A stretch of DNA of 64,000 bases from Cellulosimicrobium funkei (GTDB lineage: Bacteria; Actinomycetota; Actinomycetes; Actinomycetales; Cellulomonadaceae). This document shows, in pieces, positions 62,053 to 64,000 of the stretch (position 1 is its first letter; each line of letters starts with the position of its first letter). The position numbers and the translations under genes are program-made. The DNA is taken from positions 1 through 64,000 of the forward strand of contig NZ_SOZH01000005.1 of assembly GCF_004519295.1 (NCBI RefSeq). Direction: 5' to 3'. A model generated the notes under the pieces. That model saw only the letters and a program-made list of their open reading frames with translations, had not been told where the DNA came from and made no database searches.

Positions 62053-62510
62053 TGGCCGCCGCACCCACGGTCGAGGTCGCGAGCCCGCGCGACCCGTACA
62101 AGCGCCGCAAGGCCACGCGCAGCAACTACGAGCTGTACAGCTGGATCTTCATGCGCGCCTCCGGCGTCGTGCTGATCGTCCTCATCTTCGGGCACCTCTT
62201 CGTCAACCTCATGGTCGGCGAGGGCGTGCACGCGATCGACTTCGGCTTCGTCGCCGGCAAGTGGGCCTCGCCGTTCTGGCAGATCTGGGACCTGCTCATG
62301 CTGTGGCTCGCCATGTTCCACGGCACCAACGGCGTCCGCACGATCATCAACGACTACGCCGAGCGTGACGGCACTCGCCTCGTCCTCAAGCTCGCGCTGT
62401 ACCTCGCCTTCACGATCGTCACGGTCCTGGGCACGCTCGTGATCTTCACGTTCGAGCCCTGCCCCGCGAACGCCCCGGCCGAGCTCCTCGCGTCGTTCTG
62501 CACGGCCTGA
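62052..62510 (+). CDS. sdhD: Succinate dehydrogenase membrane anchor subunit
   Basis: A 152-residue anchor with three spans (about 30-50, 75-95, 115-135). [12 protein letters not shown] and [11 protein letters not shown] hold the His residues near heme and quinone. The ATG overlaps the sdhC stop by one base. It lies 71 bases before sdhA, in the order sdhC-sdhD-sdhA. Confidence 0.92.
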   Translation: MAAAPTVEVASPRDPYKRRKATRSNYELYSWIFMRASGVVLIVLIFGHLFVNLMVGEGVHAIDFGFVAGKWASPFWQIWDLLMLWLAMFHGTNGVRTIINDYAERDGTRLVLKLALYLAFTIVTVLGTLVIFTFEPCPANAPAELLASFCTA

Positions 62511-62581
62511 GCACCGCACCACCGCACGCCCCCGTCTTCCTCTCGCTCCACCCGGCTCTCTCCCAGGAGGCATCGACCCCG

Positions 62582-64000
62582 ATGCAAACCCATCAGTACG
62601 ACGTCGTCATCGTCGGCGCAGGCGGCGCCGGGATGCGCGCGGCGCTGGAGTCGTCCGGCAAGGTCCGGACGGCCGTCATCTCCAAGCTCTACCCCACGCG
62701 CTCGCACACGGGCGCCGCGCAGGGCGGCATGTGCGCCGCGCTCGCGAACGTGGAGGAGGACAACTGGGAGTGGCACACGTTCGACACGGTCAAGGGCGGC
62801 GACTACCTCGTCGACCAGGACGCCGCGGAGATCATGGCCAAGGAGGCCATCGACGCCGTCCTCGACCTCGAGCGCATGGGCCTGCCGTTCAACCGCACGC
62901 CCGAGGGCCGCATCGACCAGCGCCGGTTCGGCGGGCACACCCGCAACCACGGCGAGGCCGCGGTGCGCCGCTCGTGCTACGCCGCGGACCGCACCGGTCA
63001 CATGATCCTCCAGACGCTCTACCAGCAGTGCGTCAAGCAGGACGTCGAGTTCTTCAACGAGTTCTACGTCCTCGACCTCATCACCGACCACGACCTCTCC
63101 GCGGGCGAGATCCCCGACGACGAGACGGTCACCGCGACCGGCGTCGTCGCCTACGACCTCGCCTCGGGCGAGATCCACGTCTTCCAGGCAAAGGCGATCA
63201 TCTTCGCCACCGGTGGCGCGGGCAAGATCTTCAAGACGACGTCCAACGCGCACACGCTCACGGGCGACGGCATGGCCCTGGCCTACCGCCGCGGCCTGCC
63301 GCTCGAGGACATGGAGTTCTTCCAGTTCCACCCGACCGGCCTCGCGGGCCTCGGCATCCTCCTGTCGGAGGCCGCCCGCGGCGAGGGCGGCATCCTGCGC
63401 AACGCGGACGGCGAGCGCTTCATGGAGCGCTACGCCCCCACCATCAAGGACCTCGCGCCGCGCGACATCGTCGCCCGGTCCATGGCGAACGAGGTCCGCG
63501 AGGGCCGCGGCGCCGGGCCGAACAAGGACTACGTCCTGCTCGACCTCACGCACCTCGAGCCCGCGCACATCGACGCCAAGCTCCCCGACATCACCGAGTT
63601 CGCCCGGACCTACCTCGGGATCGAGCCGTACACCGAGCCCGTGCCCGTGTACCCCACGGCGCACTACGCGATGGGCGGCATCCCGACGAACGTCGACGCC
63701 GAGGTGCTGCGCGACAGCCACAACGTCGTCAAGGGCCTCTACGCCGCCGGTGAGGTCGCGTGCGTCAGCGTGCACGGCTCCAACCGTCTCGGCACCAACT
63801 CGCTGCTCGACATCAACGTCTTCGGCAAGCGCGCCGGCCGCACGGCCGCCGCCTACGCCGCGACCGCGTCGTACAGCGAGCTCCCGGAGAACCCCGCCAC
63901 GGCCGTCGTCGCGCAGCTCGAGGAGATGCGCAACCGTCCCGACGGCGAGCGCGTCGCCGACGTCCGCAAGGCGCTCCAGGAGACGATGGACGCCAACGCC
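62582..64000 (+). CDS. sdhA: Succinate dehydrogenase flavoprotein subunit, N-terminal part
   Basis: 473 codons are in the window and the frame is open to its end; the gene continues beyond. It oxidises succinate to fumarate and carries covalent FAD on His42 in [11 protein letters not shown]. The nucleotide fold is [14 protein letters not shown], the substrate-binding residues include [14 protein letters not shown] and [12 protein letters not shown], and HYAMGGIPT follows. Start ATG at 62582 has AGGAGG about eleven bases upstream. sdhB is expected next but lies outside. Confidence 0.97.
   Translation, partial: MQTHQYDVVIVGAGGAGMRAALESSGKVRTAVISKLYPTRSHTGAAQGGMCAALANVEEDNWEWHTFDTVKGGDYLVDQDAAEIMAKEAIDAVLDLERMGLPFNRTPEGRIDQRRFGGHTRNHGEAAVRRSCYAADRTGHMILQTLYQQCVKQDVEFFNEFYVLDLITDHDLSAGEIPDDETVTATGVVAYDLASGEIHVFQAKAIIFATGGAGKIFKTTSNAHTLTGDGMALAYRRGLPLEDMEFFQFHPTGLAGLGILLSEAARGEGGILRNADGERFMERYAPTIKDLAPRDIVARSMANEVREGRGAGPNKDYVLLDLTHLEPAHIDAKLPDITEFARTYLGIEPYTEPVPVYPTAHYAMGGIPTNVDAEVLRDSHNVVKGLYAAGEVACVSVHGSNRLGTNSLLDINVFGKRAGRTAAAYAATASYSELPENPATAVVAQLEEMRNRPDGERVADVRKALQETMDANA

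Overview
The window is about 74% GC, its genes are densely packed, and many start with GTG and overlap the previous stop by 4 bases (GTGA or ATGA). Gene content (actinobacterial split acyl-CoA carboxylase with an epsilon subunit, LpdA-type quinone reductase, Tad pilus genes, tmRNA tag ADNKRTDFALAA, prfB-ftsEX-smpB order) points to an actinobacterium of the order Micrococcales, most like Cellulosimicrobium, Isoptericola or Cellulomonas. The genus is an inference. I see no rRNA, tRNA, insertion sequence, phage or CRISPR array. The window looks like ordinary chromosome.

Layout. 1-6.8 kb: an amino-sugar uptake and catabolism operon on the minus strand (binding lipoprotein, two permeases, ROK kinase, start of nagB), with a ROK repressor and a PfkB kinase upstream. 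7-8.3 kb: a DUF4349 lipoprotein and a small unknown. 8.3-14.6 kb: ssrA (tmRNA), a DoxX-like membrane protein, smpB, an M23 endopeptidase, ftsX, ftsE and prfB, covering ribosome rescue, division and termination. 14.7-16.7 kb: a DUF916 surface protein with a secreted WxL-like partner. 16.9-21.7 kb: a tadABC pilus operon with small pilin-like and TadE-like genes. 21.9-28.9 kb: aminotransferase, LCP ligase, Bcr/CflA efflux pump, SRAP protein, class III adenylate cyclase, birA.

29-37.6 kb: acyl-CoA carboxylase genes in two blocks (beta and epsilon subunits at 29-31.5 kb, biotinylated alpha subunit at 35.8 kb) with a DUF885 peptidase, an AEC transporter and maf between them. BirA next door would biotinylate Lys564 of the alpha subunit. 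37.7-44.4 kb: MFS exporter, NUDIX hydrolase, a membrane-fused EEP-family protein, two small genes and lpdA. 44.5-58.9 kb: a nucleoside salvage region. A BMP-type ABC importer (57.7-53.3 kb) brings nucleosides in; cdd deaminates cytidine, add deaminates adenosine, punA and deoA release sugar 1-phosphates, a phospho-sugar mutase may isomerise them, and deoC cleaves deoxyribose 5-phosphate. A cassette of two DUF202 membrane proteins, a predicted papain-like (C39-like) protein and a small acidic protein sits inside this operon and is the least explained part of the window. 59-64 kb: M20 amidohydrolase, manC and the start of the succinate dehydrogenase operon sdhCDA, which runs off the end.

A theme through the window is initiation that looks leaderless: about 19 gene starts have a TANNNT-like -10 box only 5-8 bases before the start codon and no ribosome binding site. 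Most entry genes show this, while genes inside operons have ribosome binding sites or overlapping starts. All assignments come from reading the sequence and from family knowledge; no database search was run.
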